DNA from: Frigoribacterium sp. CFBP 13712 | GTDB taxonomy: Bacteria; Actinomycetota; Actinomycetes; Actinomycetales; Microbacteriaceae | DNA: 64,000 nt | Direction: 5' to 3' | Assembly: GCF_014842255.1 (NCBI RefSeq) | Contig: NZ_JACYVH010000004.1 | Coordinates: forward strand, 34,398-98,397 | Part shown: positions 1-8,159 of the stretch, one piece after another | How positions within the stretch are numbered: position 1 is the stretch's first letter | How the letters are laid out: each line of letters starts with the position of its first letter | The notes under the pieces: model-generated | The model's input: the letters and a program-made list of their open reading frames with translations, nothing else | Told to the model about the DNA's origin: nothing | Databases searched by the model: none | Translations under genes and position numbers: made by a program

Positions 1-1
1 C

Positions 2-58
2 GAGGCCTCCAGCCGGATGCACGACCGGCTCGCCGGCAGGCTGGGCGCCGGCCACTGA
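2..58 (+). CDS. C-terminal end of an unidentified protein (partial)
   Basis: The first 19 codons read in one frame to a TGA at 56-58, giving an 18-residue tail rich in Arg, Ala and Gly that ends in His. The rest lies outside the window, so no family can be named. It converges on the ABC exporter that ends at 120. Codon use is typical of the neighbourhood, but a stretch this short could be open by chance. Confidence 0.35.
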   Translation, partial: EASSRMHDRLAGRLGAGH

Positions 59-119
59 CCCGTCCGCCTGCGCGCCCGCGAGCGGCGAGACGTCGGCGCA
101 GGGCTCGACGCTTCGGGGG

Positions 120-2021
120 CTACGACCCGCCCCGCGCCTCCTCGTCGGCCGCGACGTCCTTCTGCACGGCGAACTGGGTCCGGTGCAGCTCTTCGTAGCG
201 GCCCGCCGCGGCGATCAGCTCGTCGTGCGTGCCGCGCTCCACGATGGAGCCGTCCTCCACCACCAGGATCATGTCCGCGCTGCGGATGGTGGAGAGGCGG
301 TGCGCGATCACCATCGCCGTCCGACCCTCGAGCGCCTCGCTCAGCGCCGCCTGCACGGCCGCCTCGGACGTGGAGTCCAGGGCCGCCGTCGCCTCGTCGA
401 GGATGACGACGCGCGGCTGGGCGATCAGGAGGCGCGCGATGGTCATCCGCTGACGCTCGCCTCCCGAGAGCCGGTAGCCGCGCTCCCCCACCATCGTGTC
501 GAGCTGGTCGGGCAGCGAGCGGATGAGCGGCTCGAGCCGCGCACGGCGGATGGCGTCCCACACCTCGTCGTCGGACGCCTCGGGCCTCGCGAACCGCAGG
601 TTGGAGAGGATCGTCTCGTGGAACAGATGGCCGTCCTGGGTCACCATGCCCAGGGTGCGCCGCAGGGAGGCGGAGGTCACGTCGCGGACATCCGTCCCCG
701 CGAGGCGGACGGCGCCGCCGTCGACGTCGTACAGGCGCGAGAGCAGCTGCGCGATCGTCGACTTGCCGGCACCGGACGTGCCGACGAGGGCGACCGTCTG
801 CCCCGGCTCGATGCGGAACGACACACCGTGCAGCACCTCGTCGCCACCGCGGGTGTCCAGTGTGGACACCTCCTCGAGGGAGGCGAGGGACACCTTGTCG
901 GCGGACGGGTAGGCGAAGCGGACGTCGTCGAACTCGACGGCCACCGGGCCCTCGGGCACGACGACGGCGTCGGGCTTCTCGGTGATGAGCGGTTCGAGGT
1001 CGAGCACCTCGAAGACGCGCTCGAAGCTGACCACGGCGCTCATGATCTCCACCCGGGCGTTCGCGAGACCGGTCAGCGGCACGTAGAGGCGGGTGAGGAG
1101 GAGCGCCAGGGTGACCACCTCGCCGGTGTCCAGCTGACCGGCCAGGGCGAGGAACCCGCCGAGCCCGTAGACGAGCGCCAAGGCGAGCGCGGAGACGAGC
1201 GTCAGCGCGGTGACGAAGACGAACTGCAGCAGCGCACTGCGGACGCCGATGTCGCGGACCCGGGCGGCGCGGACGCGGAACTCCTCGGCCTCCTCGTCGG
1301 GGCGGCCGAACAGCTTGACGAGGGTGGCGCCGGGTGCCGAGAAGCGCTCGGTCATCTGGGTGCTCATCGCGGAGTTGTGGTCGGCGGCCTCGCGACGGAG
1401 CGCGGCGAGACGGCTGCCCATGCGCCGCGCGGGCACCAGGAAGATGGGAAGCATGATCACGGCGAGGACCGTGACGAGCCAGGACGTGCTGAGCATGACG
1501 ATCAGGGTGAGGACGAGGGCCACGATGTTCGTGACCACGCCCGACAGCGTGCCGCTGAAGGCCTGCTGGGCGCCGATGACGTCGTTGTTCAGACGGCTCA
1601 CGAGGGCGCCCGTCCGGGTGCGCGTGAAGAACGCGATCGGCATCTTCTGCACGTGGTCGAACACGGCGGTGCGGAGGTCGAGGATCACGCCCTCGCCGAT
1701 CCGCGCCGAGAACCAGCGCGTCACGAGCGACACGGCGGCGTCGGCCACGGCGACCGCGGCGATGAGGACGGCGAGCCGCACGATCGTGGCCACCTCGCCC
1801 CGCGCGACGATGACGTCGACCACCCGGCCGGCCAGCACCGGCGTCGCGACCGCGAGGAAGGCCCCGACGATCGACAGGGCGATGAACACCACCAGCCTGG
1901 ACCGGTAGGGCACCGCGAACTTCATGATGCGCCGCACGGCCTCGCGGGAGATGCCGTGCTGGCCGTCTCTCGCGCTCGAGATCTTGTAGAGCGAGCTCCA
2001 GGCCGCGCCTTCCATGCTCAT
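120..2021 (-). CDS. ABC exporter, fused permease and ATPase
   Basis: This is a 633-residue half-transporter of the type I exporter family (MsbA/MDR-like), which should dimerise in the membrane and export a lipid, peptide or drug. Residues about 35-320 form the six-helix membrane domain. The nucleotide-binding domain follows, with Walker A GTSGAGKST, signature LSGGERQ, Walker B VVILDEA and a switch His in AHRLST. A Ser/Leu/Glu-rich insert of about 20 residues lies between the A-loop FAYP and the start of the ATPase core. The start at 2021 gives a normal length; a second ATG lies two codons in. It stands alone, upstream of the SipW cluster, so the substrate cannot be inferred. Confidence 0.9.
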   Translation of the reverse strand: MSMEGAAWSSLYKISSARDGQHGISREAVRRIMKFAVPYRSRLVVFIALSIVGAFLAVATPVLAGRVVDVIVARGEVATIVRLAVLIAAVAVADAAVSLVTRWFSARIGEGVILDLRTAVFDHVQKMPIAFFTRTRTGALVSRLNNDVIGAQQAFSGTLSGVVTNIVALVLTLIVMLSTSWLVTVLAVIMLPIFLVPARRMGSRLAALRREAADHNSAMSTQMTERFSAPGATLVKLFGRPDEEAEEFRVRAARVRDIGVRSALLQFVFVTALTLVSALALALVYGLGGFLALAGQLDTGEVVTLALLLTRLYVPLTGLANARVEIMSAVVSFERVFEVLDLEPLITEKPDAVVVPEGPVAVEFDDVRFAYPSADKVSLASLEEVSTLDTRGGDEVLHGVSFRIEPGQTVALVGTSGAGKSTIAQLLSRLYDVDGGAVRLAGTDVRDVTSASLRRTLGMVTQDGHLFHETILSNLRFARPEASDDEVWDAIRRARLEPLIRSLPDQLDTMVGERGYRLSGGERQRMTIARLLIAQPRVVILDEATAALDSTSEAAVQAALSEALEGRTAMVIAHRLSTIRSADMILVVEDGSIVERGTHDELIAAAGRYEELHRTQFAVQKDVAADEEARGGS

Positions 2022-2069
2022 CGCGGTTCCAATCGTCGCAGCCGATCCCCTCTCGTCAGGATAGAGCGG

Positions 2070-2717
2070 TCAGCCCTGCCGGTCCGCGCGGCGACGGCGG
2101 ACGACGCCGCGCCCGGTGAGGAACGCCGCGTACCCGAGCAGCCCGACGCCAACGGCCGGCACGAGCCACGCGCGCGCGCCCGCCGAGACGCCCGTGTTCA
2201 GCCGCCCCAGCCACGGCACCGAGTACCAGACCTCGCCCATGACCTGCCCCTCGACGACGGCGTCGCGATCGGGCTCGGCGTTGGCGTCGCCCTTCAGCGT
2301 GAACGTGCGGCCCGCCTCCCCGACGGTCACCCCCACCACACGATGCGAGATGACGCCGGGCACCCCGGGGCGGATCTGATAGGTCACGACGTCGCCGACC
2401 CGGATGTCGGCCGGATCGACCGGGCGCACCACCACGAGCGTCCCGGGAGGCAGACCGGGCTCCATCGAGCCGGTCAGGATGGTCAGCGGCACGCCGCCCA
2501 CCACCCGCGGCACGACCACGGCGAGCAGCCCGACGGCCACGACGCCGATCAGCACGACCACCGCGACGGCCTGCGCGAGCATCGAGCCGAGGCCCCGGCC
2601 CTGCCGATCCGACCCGCCCCGCGCGTGCGAGCCCGAGCCCGAGCCCGACCGCGAGCGGGAGCCCGACCGCGAGCGCGACCCCGCCCGCGACCCCGACGGC
2701 GGGGCCGCGTGCGTCAC
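2070..2717 (-). CDS. sipW: Signal peptidase I of the SipW / ER type
   Basis: A 215-residue membrane signal peptidase. After a basic N-terminal tail a helix spans about residues 50-72. The nucleophile Ser is in LTGSMEPGLPPG. The second catalytic residue is His in VISHRVVG, where bacterial LepB has Lys, so this is the archaeal/ER/SipW type. A C-terminal helix ends in an Arg-rich tail. The GTG start overlaps the previous stop as GTGA. Being last of four coupled genes, it should process the three exported proteins before it. Residues about 10-30 are an unusual Ser/Arg/Gly repeat encoded by short tandem repeats. A later start inside the tail is possible; the family assignment is firm. Confidence 0.9.
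   Translation of the reverse strand: MTHAAPPSGSRAGSRSRSGSRSRSGSGSGSHARGGSDRQGRGLGSMLAQAVAVVVLIGVVAVGLLAVVVPRVVGGVPLTILTGSMEPGLPPGTLVVVRPVDPADIRVGDVVTYQIRPGVPGVISHRVVGVTVGEAGRTFTLKGDANAEPDRDAVVEGQVMGEVWYSVPWLGRLNTGVSAGARAWLVPAVGVGLLGYAAFLTGRGVVRRRRADRQG
2630..2695. repeat. Short tandem repeat coding for a Ser-Arg/Gly tail
   Basis: Hexamer-like units (gagccc, gaccgc and variants) repeat about ten times within the 5' end of the signal peptidase gene. They encode alternating Ser with Arg or Gly. Such arrays change length by slippage, so the cytoplasmic tail length may vary between strains. Confidence 0.7.
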
Positions 2718-4012
2718 GACGACGCCCCGAGGGTGAACAGCTGGGTCTCCGACGACGTGCACGCCGACACCTGCATCTGCGTCGTCACACCCGACCCGGT
2801 GCTGGTCAGGCACAGCGAGTTCCTGTCTCGGAACTGGAACATGCCCGTCCCGGTGCCGACCGGCACGGCGGTCCAGCGCTGAGCGCTGATCGCGTTGTCC
2901 GAGCGCAGCACGGACTGGCGATCGCTGGCGCTGTCCCAGTACAGACCCGAGACCGCGGGCGAGGTGATCTTCAGGTACTGCCCCTCGGCGACGAACTGCC
3001 ACAGCTGCGTCGTGGTGCCCCGGCAGCCGCTCGACCAGAGCGGTGATCCGCTCGTCGAGCCGCCGACCGTCGCGCACCGGTTCGTGGCGACGTCGCGGAC
3101 GACGTACCGATCGCTGTTGGTGAAGTACGCGGTCGCGTGCCGGATGGCCGGTGACGCCGGGGAGGTGCGGGCCGGGTTCGACGCGTCGAGCGCGCGGATG
3201 GCGTACGCGTAGTACCGGAAGGCCCCCAGCCCGGTGTCGGTGTAGCTGCGCGTCGACGCCGGCACGGTGCCGACGAGCACCCCGTCGCGGTAGACGCCGT
3301 AGCGGGACACCGCAGCCGAGTCCGACGAGGCGGCCCAGGTCAGCGAGATGCTGCTGTCCGTCTCGGAGGTCTTGGTCGGCGCCCCGGGCGTGAGGGTGTC
3401 GGCGACGGTCTGCGTCGACGTCGCCGAGCCGGCGCTGGTCCATGAACCGAGGCGCGCGGTGAGCGCGGCGGTGAGCCTCGCCGTCTGGCCCACCGAGTCG
3501 AACCGGTCGGCCTGGGTGATCGACGTCTGGACGCACCAGGACGAGGAGGCGCCGACCGGCAGGGTCCCGGAGGGTGCGCCGACCGTCGCCCACGTTCCCG
3601 ACGAGGCATCGGCGGGTCGGCTGCCGCAGCGACCCGAGGTCAGCGGCCAGAGTGAGACGCGGGTCGCGGTGGCGAGGGTCGAGCCGCCCGCGGGGGTGAT
3701 GGCGAGAGTCCACGGGGCGGGCACGGTGCCGGCGTTGGCGACCGTGACGGTCGCCAGATGCGAGAGGGCGGACGACGAGTACGTCGTGGCCAGGCTCTCG
3801 ACACCGGTCAGCGCGACGGCCAGCCGACCGGTCGAGGTGGTCGCCGAGGCGGTCTGCACGGGTGCCGTCCAGGTCGCCTCGGCGGGCACGGCGATCAGCG
3901 CCGTGAGCACGGCGACGACGAGGGCGGCGCCCCACACCGGGGCGCGACGCACCGAGCGGCGCGGGCTCGGTGGCCGGCGCGACCCGCGATGCGATCGGGT
4001 GTTCGTGGGCAC
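2714..4012 (-). CDS. Exported protein with FN3-like and ricin-type lectin domains
   Basis: A 432-residue secreted protein. A basic N-terminus and one hydrophobic segment (about residues 28-48) form the export signal, followed by a WTAP segment like those of SipW substrates. The middle (about 50-210) is Thr/Ser-rich. A fibronectin type III-like module follows (about 215-300: ISLTWAAS, YGVYRDG, YAYAIRALD). The C-terminal 130 residues look like a ricin B trefoil with QxW-type repeats (QLWQF, QRWTA, QLFTL) and paired Cys. GTG start, 2 bp after the upstream stop. Carbohydrate binding at the cell surface is inferred from the fold; no catalytic domain is visible. Confidence 0.8.
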   Translation of the reverse strand: MPTNTRSHRGSRRPPSPRRSVRRAPVWGAALVVAVLTALIAVPAEATWTAPVQTASATTSTGRLAVALTGVESLATTYSSSALSHLATVTVANAGTVPAPWTLAITPAGGSTLATATRVSLWPLTSGRCGSRPADASSGTWATVGAPSGTLPVGASSSWCVQTSITQADRFDSVGQTARLTAALTARLGSWTSAGSATSTQTVADTLTPGAPTKTSETDSSISLTWAASSDSAAVSRYGVYRDGVLVGTVPASTRSYTDTGLGAFRYYAYAIRALDASNPARTSPASPAIRHATAYFTNSDRYVVRDVATNRCATVGGSTSGSPLWSSGCRGTTTQLWQFVAEGQYLKITSPAVSGLYWDSASDRQSVLRSDNAISAQRWTAVPVGTGTGMFQFRDRNSLCLTSTGSGVTTQMQVSACTSSETQLFTLGASS

Positions 4013-4014
4013 GG

Positions 4015-4578
4015 TCAGACCTGCGTTCCGGTGAGACGCAGGGCGAGGGCGAGGTCGCCGAGTCCCTGCGAGGTGCTCCGACCGTCGTCGCCCATCGCGA
4101 CGGAGACGCAGAGCGTGCGGGACTCCCCCGCGGCGAGGACGACGCTGGTCGGCGCCGACGCGGCGGCAGGTCGATCGGTCGCGGTGCCCGACCAGACGGA
4201 GGCCGCGCGGCCCGCGCGGCAGTCGGTCGCCGAGGTGGCCGTGCCCAACCCGAGCAGGAGGGCGGGCACGGGCGCCGTGTCGGCGTGGACGCTCGTCACG
4301 GTCGCCGCGGCCACCCCGAGCGAGAGCCCGACGGTGCCGGTGTTCGTCGCCGTGACGGGGCCGCGCAGGGTGAGCCCGGGGTAGAGCGGGTCGGCGGGCA
4401 GGGCGAGCGCGTCGAGGGTCAGCGACGCCGACCCCGACGTCACGACGACAGGACCGTCGGAGGTGCTGGCCGAGTCGCTGAGTCGGGCCGACGAACCGCC
4501 CACCTCGCCGAGCGACACGACGGCCGCCACGACGGTCGCGACGACCCCCACGACGAGCCACGTGCCGCGGGCGCCCAC
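4015..4578 (-). CDS. Exported protein, probable SipW substrate
   Basis: A 187-residue protein with one N-terminal hydrophobic segment (about residues 5-22) and then a Ser/Thr/Ala-rich extracytoplasmic region of likely beta structure. Two Cys (in ATDCRAG and RTLCVSV) could pair. Its GTG start shares one base with the TAG stop of the preceding gene, so translation is coupled. Position and composition suggest it is exported and cut by the SipW-type enzyme of the same operon. I recognise no named domain; structural partner of the fibre-like protein upstream is inference. Confidence 0.7.
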   Translation of the reverse strand: MGARGTWLVVGVVATVVAAVVSLGEVGGSSARLSDSASTSDGPVVVTSGSASLTLDALALPADPLYPGLTLRGPVTATNTGTVGLSLGVAAATVTSVHADTAPVPALLLGLGTATSATDCRAGRAASVWSGTATDRPAAASAPTSVVLAAGESRTLCVSVAMGDDGRSTSQGLGDLALALRLTGTQV

Positions 4579-5144
4579 TAGATCTGGGTCAGGGTCACGG
4601 CGACGGCCCCGAGGTCCACCGAGCCGAGCTGCGTGTCGTTCTCGAAGCCGACCGTGGTGCTCTTCGGGAACTCGATGGTGACCGCCACGGTGACGTCCTC
4701 CTCGAGGCCGTCGCGCCCGGTCACGGTCACGGCGTCGGGGGTCGTCGTGATGCCGTCGCCGGTGGCGGTCAGCTGGGCCGTCGACGAGAGGTAGTCGGCG
4801 AGCGCCACGTCGGACGACGACGTCGAGCTGGCCTCGATCGAGGCGGGGTCGAGGGTGAAGGCCGCGTTCAGGCCGTCTCCGTGCGCGGTGACGGTCATGT
4901 CGCGCGAGTAGACGACGACGTCGCCGGGCACGATCGGGTAGCCGGCGATGGTCGACTGCGGTGCGCCTCCGTTGACCGTCCAGGTGGCGGCCTCGGCGCT
5001 GGGTTCGACCTCGAGGCCACCGGAGACGATCGTGCCGCCGGCCGTCTCGGCGCTGGTGTTCCAGAGCGCGAACGTGCCCGCGCCCCCCAGGAGGAGGGTG
5101 ACGCCGGTGGCGGTGGCGATGGTGCCCTTGACGATGGTCTTCAT
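4578..5144 (-). CDS. Alternate-type signal peptide protein (TasA/CalY-like SipW substrate)
   Basis: A 188-residue exported protein whose N-terminus has the pattern of SipW-dependent alternate signal peptides: MKTIVKGTIA, a Gly/Leu-rich core with LLLGGAGTFALW, then GGTIVSGGL. The mature part is Thr/Val-rich and predicted to be beta-sandwich, as in TasA/CalY fibre or matrix proteins. A good SD (AAGGAC) precedes the ATG. It is the first gene of the four-gene cluster, normally the most abundant product. The family is well supported; a role in surface fibres or biofilm matrix is inferred from Firmicute homologues. Confidence 0.85.
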   Translation of the reverse strand: MKTIVKGTIATATGVTLLLGGAGTFALWNTSAETAGGTIVSGGLEVEPSAEAATWTVNGGAPQSTIAGYPIVPGDVVVYSRDMTVTAHGDGLNAAFTLDPASIEASSTSSSDVALADYLSSTAQLTATGDGITTTPDAVTVTGRDGLEEDVTVAVTIEFPKSTTVGFENDTQLGSVDLGAVAVTLTQI

Positions 5145-5445
5145 GGTGCGGTCCTTCCGGGCGGCACGGGTGCCGTCGGCTGGTGTCCCGGCTCCTGGCG
5201 ACCGTGGTCGGCTCCACTCGGTTCAGGGAGAGGGCGACCGTCGGGAGGAGGCACTTGAGATGCCGCGGGAGGCGGCACAGGCAGGGGACGGTATCTGCAT
5301 GCAGGACCGGTGGATCCACCGGGATGTCTGCTTATCTCAACCATCTCACGGATCGGTGCGATCGATGCGGATGCATCGGAAGCGCAGGCCGATTGCCAGG
5401 GTCACTCCGGCGGGCGGGTGCCGATCGGGACCCGACCCGCGCCTC
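5145..5445. promoter_or_regulatory. Upstream region of the SipW cluster, with a perfect 16-bp palindrome
   Basis: About 300 bp without a gene, between the start of the SipW cluster and the end of the HxlR gene. It holds CCGGTGGATCCACCGG, a perfect dyad at 5307-5322, with a TACCGT -10-like hexamer on the minus strand at about 5289-5294. A regulator binding the dyad could control the cluster. No promoter is proven. Confidence 0.45.
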
Positions 5446-5823
5446 CTAGGCGATCCGCTCGTCGTATTCGCCCCAGGCCTCTCGCACGTCGCCGAAGTGC
5501 TCGATCGACCATTCTTCGAGCGCCTTGAGCGGCGCGCAGAGGGTGCGACCGGCCGTCGTGAGCTCGTACTCGACGCGGGGCGGCACCTCGGCGAACACCG
5601 TGCGGGTCACGAGCCCGTCGCGCTCGAGACCGCGCAGCGTCTGCGTCAGCATCTTCTGCGAGATGCCCGACACGCTCTTGCGGATCTCGGTGAAGCGGTG
5701 CGGGCCCGACTCGAGGGTGCCGACGATCAGGACCGTCCACCGGTCGCCGATGCGATCGAGCACCCGCCGCGTGGGGCAGCCGTCGGCATAGGGGTCGAGC
5801 GTGAGAGAGGGGTCGGTTACCAA
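5446..5823 (-). CDS. HxlR-family transcriptional regulator
   Basis: A 125-residue winged-helix protein of the HxlR (MarR-like) family: the N-terminal Cys in DGCPTRRVLDRIG, helix WTVLIVGTL, recognition region SQKMLTQTLRGLERDGLV and wing RVEYELTTAGR. It is divergent from the NAD(P)-binding protein starting at 5914, the usual arrangement in which such redox or aldehyde sensors control a reductase. I chose TTG at 5823, which gives an N-terminus beginning VTDPS just after an inverted repeat; TTG at 5841 would add six residues and put the repeat inside the gene. Confidence 0.85.
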   Translation of the reverse strand: MVTDPSLTLDPYADGCPTRRVLDRIGDRWTVLIVGTLESGPHRFTEIRKSVSGISQKMLTQTLRGLERDGLVTRTVFAEVPPRVEYELTTAGRTLCAPLKALEEWSIEHFGDVREAWGEYDERIA

Positions 5824-5837
5824 GAAGTGCCTACTTC
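5824..5837. promoter_or_regulatory. Candidate HxlR operator
   Basis: GAAGT-GCCT-ACTTC is an inverted repeat immediately upstream of the chosen HxlR start. Its location between divergent HxlR and oxidoreductase genes fits autoregulation. Confidence 0.45.
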
Positions 5838-5913
5838 CCAAGAGTGACTAATGGATCTACCGTAGCCGTGCGACCCCGCAGCGGGGAAGCCCCAGCACAA
5901 GAAGGAGCACGCC

Positions 5914-6564
5914 ATGAGCACCATCACCGTCGTCGGAGGAACCGGCTACGCCGGCAGCGCCATCGTCCGCGAGGCCGCATCGCGCGGTCACGAGGTCGTC
6001 TCGTTCAGCCGTTCCGTCCCCGCCGAGGAGGCGCGGGTCGACGGCGTCCGCTACGAGACCGGTTCGATGCTCGACGCCGAGGCCCGCCTCCGTGCCGTCA
6101 CCGGCAGCGACGTCGTGGTCTCGTCGCTCTCACCCCGCGGCGAGCTCGACGGGAGGATCGTCGAGGCCGATCTGGCCCTCGCCGCCCTCGCGGCCGAGCA
6201 CGGCGTCCGCTTCGGCGTCGTCGGCGGCTACAGCTCGCTCCGACTCGAGGAGGGCGGCCCGCGTCAGGCCGACACCGACCAGCTGCCCCCCGAGTTCGCG
6301 AGCGAGGCCAAGCAGATGAACGAGGTGCTCGAACTGCTCGGCGGCACGGACGACAGCCTCGACTGGTTCTTCGTCTCGCCCGCCCAGCTGTTCGGCGCGT
6401 ACGCCCCCGGCGAGGCGCGCGGCGAGTACCGCACCGGCGGCGACCGGGCCTTCACCGACGCCGAGGGCGTCTCGGCCGTGAGCGGGCAGGACTTCGCCCT
6501 CGCGATCGTCGACGAGATCGACACCCCGAAGCACCGCCGCGCGCACTTCAGCGTCGCCTACTGA
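5914..6564 (+). CDS. NAD(P)H-binding oxidoreductase, NmrA/YwnB-like
   Basis: A 216-residue atypical short-chain dehydrogenase fold. The dinucleotide site is VVGGTGYAGSAIVREA (residues 5-20), with a basic Arg after the second strand (FSRS) that fits NADP(H). The family covers flavin reductases, quinone reductases and NmrA-like sensors, so the substrate is open. SD AAGGAG lies 7-8 nt before the ATG. It is divergent from the HxlR regulator and probably its target. It ends inside a short tandem repeat shared with the next gene. Confidence 0.85.
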   Translation: MSTITVVGGTGYAGSAIVREAASRGHEVVSFSRSVPAEEARVDGVRYETGSMLDAEARLRAVTGSDVVVSSLSPRGELDGRIVEADLALAALAAEHGVRFGVVGGYSSLRLEEGGPRQADTDQLPPEFASEAKQMNEVLELLGGTDDSLDWFFVSPAQLFGAYAPGEARGEYRTGGDRAFTDAEGVSAVSGQDFALAIVDEIDTPKHRRAHFSVAY

Positions 6565-6645
6565 GCGTCGCCTACTGAGCGTCGCCTCACGGGCATCATC
6601 TGACGGGCGTCGCCTGACGGGCGTCGCCTACTGAGCGTCGCCCTG
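6549..6645. repeat. Short tandem repeats spanning the ends of two convergent genes
   Basis: Variants of gcgtcgcctactga and gggcgtcgcctgac repeat about six times. The array contains the last codons and stop of the + strand oxidoreductase and reaches the last codons of the - strand HicB-like gene. Slippage would alter both C-termini. Confidence 0.7.
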
Positions 6646-7191
6646 CAGGTCGGCCACGCGGTCGCCGGCGACCCGCTCGTCGAGCGCCCGGTCGTCGGCG
6701 CCGCGGTCGTCGACGGCGCTGCCGTCGAGCGCGCGGGTCGCCGCCTCCGTCACGTCGCGTGCGAGCGCGATGGCGTCCACCCGCAGCAGACGGGCCGCCC
6801 GCGACCTCGACACGTCGAAGGCCACTGCGAGGGCGGAGGCTGTGTAGCCGGCCGCGCCGAGTTCGCGTGCGATGCGTCGCTGCTCGACCCGCGCCTCCTC
6901 GTCCGGGAGGTCGGGTCGGGTCGCAGCCGCCCAGCGACGCCGTGCGTCGTCGGGGATGTCGATCACGAGGCGCACGTCGATGTCCTCCGGGCGGACGGCC
7001 AGCCAGAGGGCGGCCAGCTCGCGCGACTCGTCGACCAGGGTGTCGACGTCGACCGCCGAACCGTGGGCGGTGAACGTGCCGGTGGTGCGATCGCCGCCCT
7101 CGGCGCCGGATCCGGTCACGACGACCGTCCACGACGTGGGCGTCGGCCGCACCGCGCGGGCGTGGACGGACCTTCTGCTCGGGGTGGTCAT
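6628..7191 (-). CDS. HicB-like protein with C-terminal helix-turn-helix
   Basis: A 187-residue protein. Residues about 18-75 look like the small beta-alpha fold of actinobacterial HicB-type antitoxins (WTVVVTG, then TLVDESRELAALWL). Residues about 105-140 hold a helix-turn-helix (GYTASALAVAFDVSRSRAARLL). The C-terminal 40 residues are Asp/Arg/Val repeats of low complexity. SD AGGAG precedes the ATG. No HicA toxin is adjacent; the divergent neighbours are an HTH protein and Fic. A DNA-binding regulator is likely; antitoxin function is only a possibility. Confidence 0.6.
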   Translation of the reverse strand: MTTPSRRSVHARAVRPTPTSWTVVVTGSGAEGGDRTTGTFTAHGSAVDVDTLVDESRELAALWLAVRPEDIDVRLVIDIPDDARRRWAAATRPDLPDEEARVEQRRIARELGAAGYTASALAVAFDVSRSRAARLLRVDAIALARDVTEAATRALDGSAVDDRGADDRALDERVAGDRVADLQGDAQ

Positions 7192-7379
7192 GTCGGGAGG
7201 CTCCTGTCATTGACGCCGATCGACGGTGAGACGGCCTGATTCTGACGACGGGCCCGAGTCGTGACGCTGTCGGTGCGCTTCGGGCCGCACCCCCATTAGA
7301 CCCCCTATCGAGGGTGAGAGCGTCGCGAGCGCTCGAATCAGCCCACGTCGTCACCGTCTCATCTCTGAGACTCGATGAC

Positions 7380-7416
7380 GATCCATCTCAAGATTGATAC
7401 GATCGGGTGATGGATC
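7380..7416 (+). promoter_or_regulatory. Leaderless promoter with flanking inverted repeat
   Basis: GATCCATC (7380-7387) and GATGGATC (7409-7416) form a perfect 8-bp inverted repeat around a TACGAT -10 box (7398-7403). The -10 lies seven bases before the ATG at 7410, so the mRNA is probably leaderless. No SD is present. The dyad could be an operator for the HTH protein encoded here. Confidence 0.5.
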
Positions 7417-8159
7417 TCCAGCAGCTGCCGATGCGCGCCCGTCAGGCCAGCCTGCTCGGTGCCACCGAACTCGCGGCCAGAACCGGGCTCAGCCGCCCGA
7501 CGCTCTACAGGGTGCTCGGCGGGCGCCCCCCTCGCATCGACGACCTGCGCGAACTGGCCCTGGCCTGCGGATTCGACATCGACGCCGCACTGATCCCCGT
7601 CAGCGATCCCCTCGCCGCAGTCGCAGCGAGAGCCGCCCTGGGTGATCCCGACGTCGCCGAGTGGTCGGATTCCGCGACCGCGTGGCTCGAACGACTGCAG
7701 CGCTATGTCGCCGCAGGCTCGGAGGCCGACGTGCAGGTCGCGCTCATCGACGAGGCCGGCCGGGCGTCGGCGCCCGCCCAGCGGGAGGGCTCGATCCATC
7801 TGCGGGGCGACGCTCGCTATGTGGATCGCCTCGTCTCTGCCGGGTCCGCCTCCGGCGACGACTGGGCGCTCTCGGGCTGGGCGGCGCTCGATGCGATGGA
7901 GATCGACGCCGACGCGCCGACCATCCTCTGGACACCCGAGCCGCGACGCGTCGCGCAACTGCTCGCCGACTCCTTCCGCCCCGGTCTCGCGGGGCTGTCG
8001 GACCTCATCCTGACTCCGGCCCACCCGTCGGTGTTCGCCGGTGCGCTCGAGATCGACTCCGTGCGACTGGTCGCGCCGATCCAGGCGCACATCGACGCCG
8101 TCGGGCTCGGCGAGGCACCTCGCTCGGCCGCTCTGGCGCACCTCCGGCGAGAACGATGA
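7410..8159 (+). CDS. Helix-turn-helix protein paired with Fic
   Basis: A 249-residue protein. An XRE-like helix-turn-helix occupies residues about 8-55 (GATELAARTGLSRPTLYRVLGG, then LRELALACGFDID). The remaining 190 residues, with short motifs such as ILWTPEPRRVAQLL, match no domain I can name. The ATG at 7410 fits a leaderless transcript; GTG at 7407 would add one residue. The stop overlaps the Fic start as ATGA, so the two proteins are made together. A regulator or antitoxin-like partner of the Fic protein is the likeliest role, by context. Confidence 0.75.
   Translation: MDLQQLPMRARQASLLGATELAARTGLSRPTLYRVLGGRPPRIDDLRELALACGFDIDAALIPVSDPLAAVAARAALGDPDVAEWSDSATAWLERLQRYVAAGSEADVQVALIDEAGRASAPAQREGSIHLRGDARYVDRLVSAGSASGDDWALSGWAALDAMEIDADAPTILWTPEPRRVAQLLADSFRPGLAGLSDLILTPAHPSVFAGALEIDSVRLVAPIQAHIDAVGLGEAPRSAALAHLRRER

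Noticed and set aside
183..2882. An open frame of about 900 codons on the plus strand
   Set aside because: It is antisense to the ABC exporter and signal peptidase genes, has His/Arg/Glu-rich low-complexity protein, and arises from GC bias.
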